Source of the DNA: Methylobacillus methanolivorans
GTDB lineage: Bacteria > Pseudomonadota > Gammaproteobacteria > Burkholderiales > Methylophilaceae
Direction: 5' to 3'
Assembly (NCBI RefSeq): GCF_044751345.1
Contig: NZ_JBIWXY010000001.1
Location: forward strand, 558,001 to 622,000
Length of the DNA: 64,000 nt
Shown here: positions 25,986-34,881 of the stretch, piece by piece
Numbering within the stretch: position 1 is the stretch's first letter
Layout: each line of letters opens with the position of its first letter
Translations under genes and position numbers: made by a program
The notes under the pieces: generated by a model
Told to the model about the DNA's origin: nothing
The model's database searches: none
Seen by the model: the letters and a program-made list of their open reading frames with translations, nothing else

Positions 25986-26948
25986 TTAAAATGGAACACT
26001 AGGATTCGGCAAAGGTGTTGCACTGCTTGGCGCATAGCCATCAATACTCACATCGATAAACCTGGCAAACTCTTGCGCTGTCTGCCGCAACCTGATCGCA
26101 TTGGTGGCGACCGGGATGCTGCCTGAGCTACAAGCTGCTTGAACATAGGTCATTGGAGAGGCAGGGTTTGTCGAGCCATCGTCGTCGGCCCAGGTAGCGT
26201 CAAATGTGAAGTCCACCCATTCGCTGTTGACGTTGGCTGTCTGGTTGGCAGCTACAGTTGTAGCTGTAGTCGTTGCGTTGATTTCAAAGTCTTCGCCATT
26301 GATGGAGGCTGTTGAACCAGGGGTTGGGGGAAGGGCGACGTAATTGGTGCCAGGAAGCGCTTTGTTTGTGGCAGTATCGTATTGTAATGCTCTGTGCTGT
26401 ACCGAGGTATAAGTTCTGCCAATGCGGTAAATTGGTGAGGCATTGGTACCAGATACTACAAAGTAGCCTGCTTGTACTGTGCCAGATGAGCTGAACCCAC
26501 CACGCGCAATGTCATTAACTTCGAAATATTGGGTACCAGATACAGTTGGGCGATAGTCCACATTAGCAGGGACGTATTTGGTGCCATAAATACACTCGGT
26601 CGCTGCAGCATTACGCCAGACACGATCTGTTACTGTACCGACCGTTACATTTGTGAAGTTTGTGTAAGTGTTGTTGAGAACTACTGGACGGGAAGCATTA
26701 GCGACCAATGTGAAGCCACTTACAGGAGCTGTTGCTTCATTCGTGGGAAAAACTGCACAAGTGTTATTGGCTCCAGTTGTAGGTGCAGTAGTAATACTAG
26801 AACCAAAATTACCAGTGGTGTTGCACAAGGTGTAAGCCGTACCACTGAATCCGGCAGCTGGAACAGCAACCAGACCTGTGGCCATGGCTTGAGCCGAAAG
26901 CAAGCTAAGAGCGGTTGCTACTGCTACTTTCAATGAGATTTGTTTCAT
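25986..26948 (-). CDS. secreted protein, paralogue of the 16291 product
   Basis: A 320-residue exported protein with a signal peptide (cut after AQAMA) and a Thr/Asn/Ala-rich mature part. It shares at least six sequence blocks with the 16291 product, including ECIYGT, DIARGGF, PIYRIGRTYTSVQ and ASPMTYVQAACSS. It ends without a C-terminal type I signal, so it should use Sec and then perhaps the type II-like machine. GGAG lies six bases before the ATG. It is the first gene of the secretion locus, directly ahead of the RTX gene. Function is unknown. Confidence 0.78.
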   Translation of the reverse strand: MKQISLKVAVATALSLLSAQAMATGLVAVPAAGFSGTAYTLCNTTGNFGSSITTAPTTGANNTCAVFPTNEATAPVSGFTLVANASRPVVLNNTYTNFTNVTVGTVTDRVWRNAAATECIYGTKYVPANVDYRPTVSGTQYFEVNDIARGGFSSSGTVQAGYFVVSGTNASPIYRIGRTYTSVQHRALQYDTATNKALPGTNYVALPPTPGSTASINGEDFEINATTTATTVAANQTANVNSEWVDFTFDATWADDDGSTNPASPMTYVQAACSSGSIPVATNAIRLRQTAQEFARFIDVSIDGYAPSSATPLPNPSVPF

Positions 26949-26973
26949 GCTTTACTCCGATCGTTTAGAATAA

Positions 26974-26995
26974 GCAGGCATTTGTGGCTGCCTGC
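26974..26995 (-). terminator. hairpin after the TonB receptor gene
   Basis: GCAGGCA and TGCCTGC form a 7-bp stem followed on the minus strand by TTATTCT. It lies between the TonB-receptor stop (27097) and the first secreted-protein gene, and may be a weak terminator or a leader hairpin. Confidence 0.4.
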
Positions 26996-27096
26996 AACAC
27001 CAATTCACCCCAGCCCCTTTAAGTTTCTTCTAAAGCGTTAAGAGAGTTGAGGTCGAATTTCTGGGTAGTTCACAAATGCCCTTCGTATTCACTTCC

Positions 27097-30000
27097 TTAT
27101 TTTGTTATATCAAATTGATAGTTCAGACTAAACCAGATACCTCGAGGTGCACCCGGTGCGATAAAGTTGGTGCTGCGCCAATCATCTGAATTATGGTTAT
27201 AGCCACTCGAACCTATAGCACCGAGTATGGATGGGGAAAACGGGTTGCGCCCTAGGCGTCCTGCAGAGTAGTACTCTGTATCGAATAGATTGTTAATAAG
27301 CAGGCTGGCTGTCCATTCGCTGGACAGCTTGTAACTGGTTTGTAGGTTGAACACAGCATACCCAGAAACCTTGCCTGGATTGGTTGTAGGTGGGAGTACG
27401 CGAGTATAGGGTTCGGCTACACCATTGACATAACGTATGCTCTGGAATGTGCGCGCCACGCCTTGCTCATGCTCGTTGTTTTCGTTGCCACGGAGATAGC
27501 TCTCCGAGTGTACGACTGCACTGATACCTACTTGCCACTTGTCCGTGATCTCGTAGCGGACGCTGGCATTGAGGTTGTGCAAAGGTACTCCAGGCATGCG
27601 ACTGCCTGGCTTAACGCGTATCACTCCGCTACCAAAGCCATTGATTACCTGAGCACTGCTGTTGTCTTCGCTGAACATCAGAAAGTCATTCTGGAATGTT
27701 GCATCGGTCAGACTGTAATTAAGGCTGAAGCTAGCTTTACCTAGTCGCCCAGATAGCCCTGCTTCAAGGCCTCGGCGGCGAGTATCGCCTATACTGTCAA
27801 AGAAACCACGACCATTTTGCAGAGCGACAAAATAAATATCATCTTTGAGATCCGTTTGATAGGCGCCAAGATTCCATTGATAGTTTTCTCCCCATTGTCC
27901 CCGCGCCCCTATGTCATAGGTAGTGGCTTTTATTTGCGGGAGATAGGGATCGCCTGACAAAGTGGTGGGTAAGGAGCACTCACGGTTTTCTTGTAGGCTT
28001 TTATAACTGTAGATTGGATTGTCAGCCGTGCCGCCTACGACAACCGGCGTTTTGTCCAGGGCACAACCTAACTCAATCACGCTAGGAGTTCTGGTGCCTT
28101 GTGCGAAATTGGCAAACAAATTTGTGGATGAGGTAACTTGCCAAGTAGCGCCCAATGAAGGATTGAGCGAGTAATAGCTGAACTTCTCGGTTTCCGCTGG
28201 ATCCAGTGAGTTGGATAGGTCAGGTATTTTGTAACCTGTGGAAACATTACTGCAATCGCGATTAGGGCATATGGCTAGATAATCAGGTAGCGATAGTAGC
28301 TCGCCTATGTCAAAACTATTAACGCCATAGCGTGTGGCAATCTTGTTCTTGGCTTTTGTGTCGTTATAACGTGCAGAGATGCTAAAATTCCATTGTTTTA
28401 CCGGTGACCAAGTTTCGCTGAAATAGAGACTCTTGGTGACATTAGTGCCGCTAAAATTGTTATTGCTGAGCGAAATGTCTGCGCCTGAAAACTGCGGATG
28501 GATTTCATCTGGGGCTAAGTAGGCATTCCTGTCTGCATCCAACATACCTAAGCGTTGGTAGTTTTTATATGTAGCGCTAGCATCATCAATTGAAGCACCC
28601 ACCATGAATTTATGATGCTCATAATTCCAGTTGAATTGTATCGATGCACCTTCAACAATCTGGTCGATTTTATTGTCGGTGAAGATTGCAGTCGGTGTAC
28701 CTTCGACTATGCCTGTGCTGCCTATATAAGCCCCATCGACAGTGGCGATCGCACCTGTAACTGGGTCTATGTATGAATAAGCTTTTTGAGGGCTGTTTGT
28801 GGCTGAGTCCTGGGACTGAGTGGCAGTACAGACATCATTATTTTTTGGTGCAATTGGCATGATGAAATGCTTTTTAATAACACCATTTTCAGTGGTGTAG
28901 TAATAGTTATCCAAAGCAGATGCCGTATTGATTTGGCCATCAGCAGTTCCTACACTTCTAAAAATAAGGGCGGTAATTTGATAGCTTGTTTCACCAAAAT
29001 ACTCCGGGGTTATTGGTCCAATGATGGGAAGAGTTTCAACATCTTTCTGCTTATATCGATCTGCATTTAGGTTGGAGGTTAAGGCAAACTGCTGTTGCAA
29101 TACCTGCATAATTTCATCTGGTATATCTGCTTTGTTTTTCTCCAGATTTCCGTAGTTAGAAAGTAAGCTGCTTTCGGGATCAGTAATACCGCTGTTGTAA
29201 AAACTATCTAAAAAAAGATCCATGAAGGGATCTGTCGGGTTTTCTATAGTCAACACATAGTAATCAGGAATGCCATAGGAGTTGGTGCTGTCTAGTAAGC
29301 AAGTATAGGGAGTGGCTGCCTTGGATGCATCACGCGCAAGCACACCTTCTTCCTGTCTTGAAAGCCCGGTAAACACATCGGCTCCAACTTGATGGCGCTT
29401 GCTATTCCTTCTATAAATCTGACCAGTGATAGTAAAGTTTTCACTAACGAAATAACTACCTGAAAGCTGAAATTGCACTAAATTATTTTCAGTCTTGTCT
29501 GGTGATGAAAACACACCATTTTTATTTTCGTGATACATATCGGTCGGGTATAAGCCATTTCCAACTAGATTGTTGTGCACGATCAATGTGCTCAAGTTGA
29601 GATCTAGCTTGTCTCCACGGTAGCTGGCTTTGCCAAAAGCTTGGTTGACCCGGCTGGGAGAGTTTTCTCTCCAGCCATCCTCTAGAAAAAAATTACCGGC
29701 ACCAAATAAGGCAAGAGTGCCATTATTCCAGCCTGCTGTTGCCTGTAATTGCTTTCTATTAAAGGAGCCGGTCATGACATTGGCATCAATACCAGTATGG
29801 TTAAAACCATCTTTAGTTTTGACAGTAAATGCACCACCTAATGTATTTAAACCAAAAATAGGATTAGAACCGGGGAAAACATCAACGCTGGCAAGCGCAT
29901 TCATTGGAATCATGTCCCAATTTACAACATCGCCAAATGGTTCATTGACACGTATACCATCAAAAAACACCGACAATCCTTGAGGGGTGCCGATTTGGGG

Positions 30001-30684
30001 CCCCGCAGTGAATCCTCGATACGTGACATCCATTTGAAATGGATTGCCTTGATAATCATTAATATTGACTGATTGAAGTTTACGATTCAGTAGGTCAGTT
30101 AAACTCAAGGAGTTGGCATCTTTAATCTCCTTTGCAGAAATGCTTTGTACGTTGCCAGGGATTTCTTCCTTGGTTAGCCCCAAACCAGGTAATGGGCCAA
30201 TCTCATAAAACCGCTTAGCGCGGACTTCAACTGCGTCTACATGTTGAAAATCTATCGCGGGTTTTTCTGCCGCAGCTTTGATCACGGCATTGTCTTGATT
30301 GATTGTGGATTCCAAGCCACTACCTGCAAGCAGCATTTGGAGGGCTTGGTCTGGCTTCATACGGCCCTTGACTGCGGGAGCGGTCTTGCCTGTGGCAAGA
30401 TTGCTGTCGAAGGCGACACTGATGCCTGTGGTGCGTGCGAGTTGCTTGAGTGCGGCATCGAGAGGTTGGCTGGGGATATCAATGTTGCTGGGTGCAAAAG
30501 CGCCCGTACTCGCATTGTTTTTTGGCAATGTAGTATCAAGCTCTGCTGCTTGTAACTGAAAAGGCATGATTCCCACCATTGCCGTCAGTATTACCGCGCG
30601 CTTGTGGCTATAAGCGCGGCACAATGCGCGTGATAGCTTATTGAGCTGCGGTGGTTCATGAAAAATTCTCCCTCTCCTGGTCAT
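27097..30684 (-). CDS. TonB-dependent receptor with signalling (STN) domain
   Basis: A very long 1195-residue outer-membrane receptor. A basic signal peptide ends near QLQAAE. Residues about 65-140 are an STN signalling domain (IDIPSQPLDAALKQLARTTG), then a plug domain (IPGNVQSISAKEIKDANSLS) and a 22-strand-type barrel ending YQFDITK with a terminal signal-like tail. The STN domain talks to a FecR-type regulator, and fecR and a sigma factor lie just upstream. The extracellular loops are unusually long. The ligand cannot be told from sequence; iron carrier or another scarce nutrient are the usual options. GGAG lies seven bases before the ATG. Confidence 0.93.
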   Translation of the reverse strand: MTRRGRIFHEPPQLNKLSRALCRAYSHKRAVILTAMVGIMPFQLQAAELDTTLPKNNASTGAFAPSNIDIPSQPLDAALKQLARTTGISVAFDSNLATGKTAPAVKGRMKPDQALQMLLAGSGLESTINQDNAVIKAAAEKPAIDFQHVDAVEVRAKRFYEIGPLPGLGLTKEEIPGNVQSISAKEIKDANSLSLTDLLNRKLQSVNINDYQGNPFQMDVTYRGFTAGPQIGTPQGLSVFFDGIRVNEPFGDVVNWDMIPMNALASVDVFPGSNPIFGLNTLGGAFTVKTKDGFNHTGIDANVMTGSFNRKQLQATAGWNNGTLALFGAGNFFLEDGWRENSPSRVNQAFGKASYRGDKLDLNLSTLIVHNNLVGNGLYPTDMYHENKNGVFSSPDKTENNLVQFQLSGSYFVSENFTITGQIYRRNSKRHQVGADVFTGLSRQEEGVLARDASKAATPYTCLLDSTNSYGIPDYYVLTIENPTDPFMDLFLDSFYNSGITDPESSLLSNYGNLEKNKADIPDEIMQVLQQQFALTSNLNADRYKQKDVETLPIIGPITPEYFGETSYQITALIFRSVGTADGQINTASALDNYYYTTENGVIKKHFIMPIAPKNNDVCTATQSQDSATNSPQKAYSYIDPVTGAIATVDGAYIGSTGIVEGTPTAIFTDNKIDQIVEGASIQFNWNYEHHKFMVGASIDDASATYKNYQRLGMLDADRNAYLAPDEIHPQFSGADISLSNNNFSGTNVTKSLYFSETWSPVKQWNFSISARYNDTKAKNKIATRYGVNSFDIGELLSLPDYLAICPNRDCSNVSTGYKIPDLSNSLDPAETEKFSYYSLNPSLGATWQVTSSTNLFANFAQGTRTPSVIELGCALDKTPVVVGGTADNPIYSYKSLQENRECSLPTTLSGDPYLPQIKATTYDIGARGQWGENYQWNLGAYQTDLKDDIYFVALQNGRGFFDSIGDTRRRGLEAGLSGRLGKASFSLNYSLTDATFQNDFLMFSEDNSSAQVINGFGSGVIRVKPGSRMPGVPLHNLNASVRYEITDKWQVGISAVVHSESYLRGNENNEHEQGVARTFQSIRYVNGVAEPYTRVLPPTTNPGKVSGYAVFNLQTSYKLSSEWTASLLINNLFDTEYYSAGRLGRNPFSPSILGAIGSSGYNHNSDDWRSTNFIAPGAPRGIWFSLNYQFDITK

Positions 30685-30838
30685 CCCATTGCTCCATGTA
30701 TTTAATAATTTTTTATTCTTGTTTTTATGATCTAACTTTTAATTATTGAAGGTGCTACCTGGCAAGAAGCAGGCTTATTCACCTTGTATGCAGGCGACAA
30801 AATTCGCCTCACATGCTTGTTTAACTGTTCGGTTCAGG

Positions 30839-30849
30839 AAACCCTGACG
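30839..30849 (-). promoter_or_regulatory. CGTCAGGGTTT motif, copy 1
   Basis: This 11-base motif reads CGTCAGGGTTT on the minus strand, about 155 bases upstream of the receptor start. An identical copy lies at 31228-31238. Both face the receptor. They could be elements recognised by the adjacent ECF sigma factor, but no matching -10 is clear. Confidence 0.35.
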
Positions 30850-31077
30850 GGATTTTTTTGAGAAAAACTAGAAATTAATAAATGTAAAAAATTATTAATT
30901 AAAATCAATTGGTTATATGTATGGGAAAGTTTCCTGATCTTTTTGGGATTTGTGGTAATGCGGTTGGGACGTGAGAAATTAATTTTTATTAGACGTAGCA
31001 GTGTGGATGAGAAGGTTAGGAGCAAAAGCGCGGACAGGGTGGGAAGTTTGGCTTTGCAGTCCTTGATGCCTGCTTAG
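30850..31077. other. AT-rich gap, no gene seen
   Basis: The stretch between the receptor leader and the possible small gene is AT-rich with no frame I would call coding. It probably holds leader or promoter sequence for the receptor. Confidence 0.4.
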
Positions 31078-31170
31078 TTATAGAGAAAGCGAGAGGGTGC
31101 CGAGCAATATGATGAATAGTAGCCCTACCAATGCGATGACTATGCGGTACATGATTTTGAAAATATCCAA
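31078..31170 (-). CDS. possible 30-residue single-span membrane protein
   Basis: A short frame beginning with TTG at 31170, nine bases after GGAG, encodes about 30 residues. Nearly all of the protein is one membrane helix (RIVIALVGLLFIILLG) preceded by a short charged start. An internal ATG would give 24 residues. Its position between fecR and the receptor, on the same strand, suggests a role with the receptor system. It has no recognised family and may be spurious. Confidence 0.4.
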   Translation of the reverse strand: MDIFKIMYRIVIALVGLLFIILLGTLSLSL

Positions 31171-31227
31171 TTCATTTATCTCCTTTAAAAAATTATTCCC
31201 ACTATCGATATAACCTTTAGGGAAGCA

Positions 31228-31238
31228 AAACCCTGACG
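31228..31238 (-). promoter_or_regulatory. CGTCAGGGTTT motif, copy 2
   Basis: This is an identical second copy of the 11-base motif, 58 bases upstream of the possible small membrane gene and between fecR and the receptor. That is a plausible distance for a promoter element. Recognition by the ECF sigma factor is inference. Confidence 0.4.
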
Positions 31239-31397
31239 TCTTAGATACAAGGCAGGGAATATTTTTGTGGTGGAGTGAGGCTAAGAGGGGGCATTAGTAA
31301 GCTAGGTTGTATTGCCATACATATTTGCGGAACATTTTGTTGTAACTAGGGTGTTACCAATGGTGATTACTGCATGAGGCAAGTGATCGTGCAGATG

Positions 31398-32444
31398 TTA
31401 TGGCTTGCGGGAGGTTTGCATCTTCTTCGGGATTAGGAGAGTTGCGTTGCGATCGGTGTTGACCTTGACCGGGGCAATGATGGGTAATTCGGTGATGAAG
31501 CGTTCTGTATATTTAGCTTGAATGACGGCAGTGATACTGACATCGTTTGCCGTATCAAATTGCGCTGTGACCGGGAGCTGGCGATAGCGCGAAAGGGTTT
31601 CTGCGATTTCTTCCAGCCCGGCTTGGTCAAATGTAATGGTGCCAAATTCAAAGCTGAATGCATCGGCTGCCGGGCGTTGCAGGCGCTTGGATTGGCCATT
31701 GAGGTTGAATTCAGCGACTTCATTGTCGCGTAGCGTCAATACATGCTCAGCGTAGCGATTTACCCCGGTGAGCTCGGTGGTGAGATATTGCTGAGGTTCT
31801 ACCCGCACTACGCCATGATCCACGCTAATGCGTACTTTGCTGCTGAATTTATTGACGGCAAAACGTGTACCCAGCACGGTGATTCTGGCAAGGCCGCTAT
31901 CGACGACAAACGGACGGTCAGGGTTTTTGGCAACATCAAAGCTCGCTTCGCCTTGTTTCAGGATGACGCGGCGTTCTTTGCGGGTGTAGGTAATCTCAAT
32001 ATCGCTATTGGCATTGACCATGAGCTTGGTGCCATCTTCCAGCACTTGGGAGCGGATTTGACCGATGGCCGTATTGGCCACCATGTGCATGGTCGGTTGG
32101 CTCTCCCAGGCTTCATAGCCGTAATAAGCGCTAATACCAGCCACGGCGAAGAACATGACGCTCAGTGTGCGGGTAATGACAGTGCGAATTTTTTTGCTGC
32201 GGTCAGTTTTCTCAATAAAGATTTTCTGCTGCATGGCACTTTCAAGGTGCAGCAGGCGATCAGGCGAATCCAGGTCTTCCCATAAAGTACATACTTCTTG
32301 ATAAGCCCGCTGGTGCGCCGGATGGGAGAACAGCCACTCCTCGAAACGGCTACGCTCAGGATGCTCAATATCGGCATCCTGCATAATGACAAACCACTTG
32401 ATAGCGGCCTGGCGTGCGCTGCGTTGTAAAGAGATATGGCTCAT
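31398..32444 (-). CDS. fecR: FecR-type anti-sigma/transmembrane regulator
   Basis: A 348-residue regulator. The cytoplasmic N-terminal DUF4880-like part (residues 8-50, AAIKWFVIMQDADIEHPERSRFEEWL) is followed by one membrane helix near 93-110, a FecR domain (AIGQIRSQVLEDGTKLMVNANSDI) and a C-terminal STN-like domain. It relays binding at the TonB receptor to the sigma factor encoded 41 bases upstream. The order sigma, fecR, receptor is the standard cell-surface signalling set. Confidence 0.93.
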   Translation of the reverse strand: MSHISLQRSARQAAIKWFVIMQDADIEHPERSRFEEWLFSHPAHQRAYQEVCTLWEDLDSPDRLLHLESAMQQKIFIEKTDRSKKIRTVITRTLSVMFFAVAGISAYYGYEAWESQPTMHMVANTAIGQIRSQVLEDGTKLMVNANSDIEITYTRKERRVILKQGEASFDVAKNPDRPFVVDSGLARITVLGTRFAVNKFSSKVRISVDHGVVRVEPQQYLTTELTGVNRYAEHVLTLRDNEVAEFNLNGQSKRLQRPAADAFSFEFGTITFDQAGLEEIAETLSRYRQLPVTAQFDTANDVSITAVIQAKYTERFITELPIIAPVKVNTDRNATLLIPKKMQTSRKP

Positions 32445-32485
32445 GCTGGTGAGATTAAGGTCGTGCCAATACTAGGCCAGAACGG

Positions 32486-33001
32486 TTAGTTGATCAGGTC
32501 CTTGGCTTCAAGCAAATCTAGCATGGCACGCATGATATGTTTTTGCACCATATTGATGGAGATGCCTAATTTCTCAGCTATGTCCTGTTGCGATAATCCC
32601 TCAATGCGGAAGAGCAAGAATACTTCCTTGCAGCGTGCTGGCATGTGGTCAATGATGTTGAGCAGGGCAGTGAGCCTCTGCTGCATGTCGATGAGGTGTT
32701 CGGCAGAGGGGGCTGCTGCTTGATTCAGTTCATGGTTTTCCCCGGTTTCTTCATCCACCAAGGGCAGAAAGCGCGATTGCTCCTGATAGCCATCAATCAG
32801 TAGGTTGCGCACAATGGTGCGCAAATAGGCATGAGGTTGCTCCAAACGGCCTGGACTGCTCGAAATGGCAAAGCGGATCAAGGCATCATGCAATACATCG
32901 CATGCGATTCGATGATAGCCCGTATGTCGATAAATGGAGGGGAGCAGATCTGAATAAGCCCATTGTAAATCGATGCCATGCCAGGTTGGATTGAGTCTCA
33001 T
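32486..33001 (-). CDS. ECF (FecI-type) sigma factor
   Basis: A 171-residue extracytoplasmic-function sigma factor. Region 2 is visible at about residues 13-80 (YSDLLPSIYRHTGYHRIACDVLHDALIRF) and region 4 carries the helix-turn-helix EGLSQQDIAEKLGISINMVQ. I start it at the ATG at 33001, the normal family start. A 61-codon upstream extension runs through a hairpin and lacks sigma-factor homology. It should drive the receptor gene when FecR releases it. Confidence 0.9.
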   Translation of the reverse strand: MRLNPTWHGIDLQWAYSDLLPSIYRHTGYHRIACDVLHDALIRFAISSSPGRLEQPHAYLRTIVRNLLIDGYQEQSRFLPLVDEETGENHELNQAAAPSAEHLIDMQQRLTALLNIIDHMPARCKEVFLLFRIEGLSQQDIAEKLGISINMVQKHIMRAMLDLLEAKDLIN

Positions 33002-33143
33002 GCTGATCTGCTCTACAAAAGATAATCTTGTGAGAATAGATAGCAATAAGCGGGCCTGATACGTCAGTTTTTTGTCAGGTTGCGATATGGCGGGGGATTG
33101 CGCCGGTATGGTGATTGTTGTTGAGCGAGGATTTGGCTGGATG

Positions 33144-33183
33144 TGGTGGCTGTAAACAACCAATTGGCTGTTTACAGCCACCA
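33144..33183. repeat. perfect 15-bp inverted repeat in divergent gap
   Basis: TGGTGGCTGTAAACA pairs with TGTTTACAGCCACCA around a ten-base loop containing CCAATTGG. It lies between the divergently transcribed sigma gene and the gene at 33257. No T-run follows on either strand, so an operator or transcript-end structure is more likely than a standard terminator. Confidence 0.6.
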
Positions 33184-33256
33184 ACTATTGAGGCTTGCCT
33201 GGTCTGATGGATGCCATGACATTGCAAAAAGCGTGGCTAAACGGGGATAATCAGGC

Positions 33257-34198
33257 ATGAGCCTTCATTTTGAATCTATATCATTCAGCGGCGTCCAAGC
33301 TGGCAAGCGCCTCATCGTGTTGGGCGGTGTGCATGGCAATGAGCCGTGTGGCACGATGGCGATTCGCAGGGCGATCAGCGACATACAGCGTGGCGAATTG
33401 AGCTTGCTTGCTGGCAGCGTCACCTTTGTGCCTGTGTGCAACCCGCTGGCTAGGGCGCAATATACCCGGGCTGGCGAACGCAACTTAAATCGCAAGCTAT
33501 TCCCGACCAAGCATCCTCAAGAGTTTGAGGATCATGTTGCCAATTGGCTGTGCCCATTGCTGGCTAATCATGATGTGCTACTGGATTTGCATTCCTTCCA
33601 TACGCCAGGCGAGCCATTTGCAATGCTGGGACCCAACAATAACCAGGGTAGCCTGGAGCCTTTTGCTCATGAAGCCGAGGAGGAGGCATTGGCACGGCGA
33701 CTGGGCGTCAAGCTATTTGTGGACGGCTGGTTGGATACTTATGCCAATGGGGTGGCGCACAGACAAGCCCAGGCGGCTGGTGCGGACGCCGATGTACGCT
33801 ACGGCGTTGGCACCACGGAGTATATGCGTAGCCAAGGTGGCTATGGCCTGACGCTGGAATGTGGACAACATGAGGATGTGACAGCGCCAGAAGTTGCTTA
33901 CCAGGCGATTGTGAATACCTTGGCATGGCTGGGACTAAGCGATCAGGCTGTTCCGCTCGAAACGCCTGGGCGTAGAACCCTGCGTTTATTCGAGGTGGTG
34001 GATCGGGATGCACCGGCAGACACATTGGCGCAGGAGTGGCGTGGTTTTGAGCGACTAGAGCCGGGTACATTGATAGGCACGCGTGGAGATGGCCGGGAAA
34101 TTCGGGCGATGGAAGCTGTCTATATCGTGTTTCCCAACCCAGGGGCGGAACCAGGAAGTGAATGGTTTTACCTTGCCAGGGAAATTGACCGGGTTTAA
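33257..34198 (+). CDS. AstE/AspA-family zinc amidohydrolase
   Basis: A 313-residue protein of the succinylglutamate desuccinylase/aspartoacylase family. Zinc ligands H26 and E29 lie in GGVHGNEPCG, H112 in LLDLHSFHT, and the catalytic glutamate E201 in LTLECGQHED. Such enzymes cleave N-acyl amino acids or related amides in the cytosol. None of the arginine succinyltransferase pathway genes is nearby, so the AstE substrate cannot be assumed. It is a single gene facing away from the sigma operon. Confidence 0.88.
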   Translation: MSLHFESISFSGVQAGKRLIVLGGVHGNEPCGTMAIRRAISDIQRGELSLLAGSVTFVPVCNPLARAQYTRAGERNLNRKLFPTKHPQEFEDHVANWLCPLLANHDVLLDLHSFHTPGEPFAMLGPNNNQGSLEPFAHEAEEEALARRLGVKLFVDGWLDTYANGVAHRQAQAAGADADVRYGVGTTEYMRSQGGYGLTLECGQHEDVTAPEVAYQAIVNTLAWLGLSDQAVPLETPGRRTLRLFEVVDRDAPADTLAQEWRGFERLEPGTLIGTRGDGREIRAMEAVYIVFPNPGAEPGSEWFYLAREIDRV

Positions 34199-34234
34199 AT
34201 ATGAATAACAATCAATATAGTGATGGAGAGTGAG

Positions 34235-34825
34235 ATGAAAAAGTTTTCTGTAATTGCCATGGGTATGCTGGGCATGGGGTTGTTGTTTTCCCAGGCCGCT
34301 AGTGCAGATTGGACCTTGAATAACGATAGTTCAGTCCTGAATTTTGTATCCATCAAGAAAAACACCATTGGAGAGGCGCATCGCTTTAACCAACTGGCCG
34401 GTACCATCAGCCAGAATGGCGCATTCAAGGCAACGATTAATCTAGCAAGCGTCAATACCAATATCCCGGTGCGGGATGAGCGCATGAAGAGCATGTTGTT
34501 TGATGTTGCCTCTTTCCCCCAGGCGGATATTAGCGGTAATACCGTGAATACATTCAAGGCACCTGCCGCTGGTGAAGCCAAGATCGAGGCGGTGAAGCTG
34601 CAGCTGGTGATCAACGGTAAGACCATTCCGCTGGAAACCAGGTTGCGTGTGGTTGGGCTGGGCAAGCAGGGCTTGCTGGTCAGTACGATAGAGCCTTTGT
34701 TGCTGGATGCAGCAGCACTGGGCTACACCGAAGGTATAGACAAGCTGCGGGAGATCGCGCAACTTCCTTCTATCAGCACCGTGGTGCCTGTCACTTTTAG
34801 CTTGGTCTTTGATCACGCGCATTAA
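34235..34825 (+). CDS. YceI-family periplasmic lipocalin-like protein
   Basis: A 196-residue exported protein with a clear signal peptide cut after ASA. The mature part has the YceI pattern: DWTLNNDSSVLNFVSIKK, an INLASVNTNIPVRDERM segment and a C-terminal VPVTFSLVFD strand. YceI proteins bind isoprenoid-type lipids in a lipocalin-like barrel. GGAG lies six bases before the ATG at 34235, which I prefer to the ATG fifteen bases upstream. Confidence 0.9.
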   Translation: MKKFSVIAMGMLGMGLLFSQAASADWTLNNDSSVLNFVSIKKNTIGEAHRFNQLAGTISQNGAFKATINLASVNTNIPVRDERMKSMLFDVASFPQADISGNTVNTFKAPAAGEAKIEAVKLQLVINGKTIPLETRLRVVGLGKQGLLVSTIEPLLLDAAALGYTEGIDKLREIAQLPSISTVVPVTFSLVFDHAH

Positions 34826-34881
34826 CCATGACGGCAAGTCATTAAAATCAATAAGCTAGCAGACTGGCGAGGAGAGCGCTC

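Noticed and set aside
33002..33184. 61-codon N-terminal extension of the ECF sigma factor
   Set aside because: It runs through the hairpin at 33144-33183 and lacks sigma-factor features; the protein from 33001 is a normal family length.
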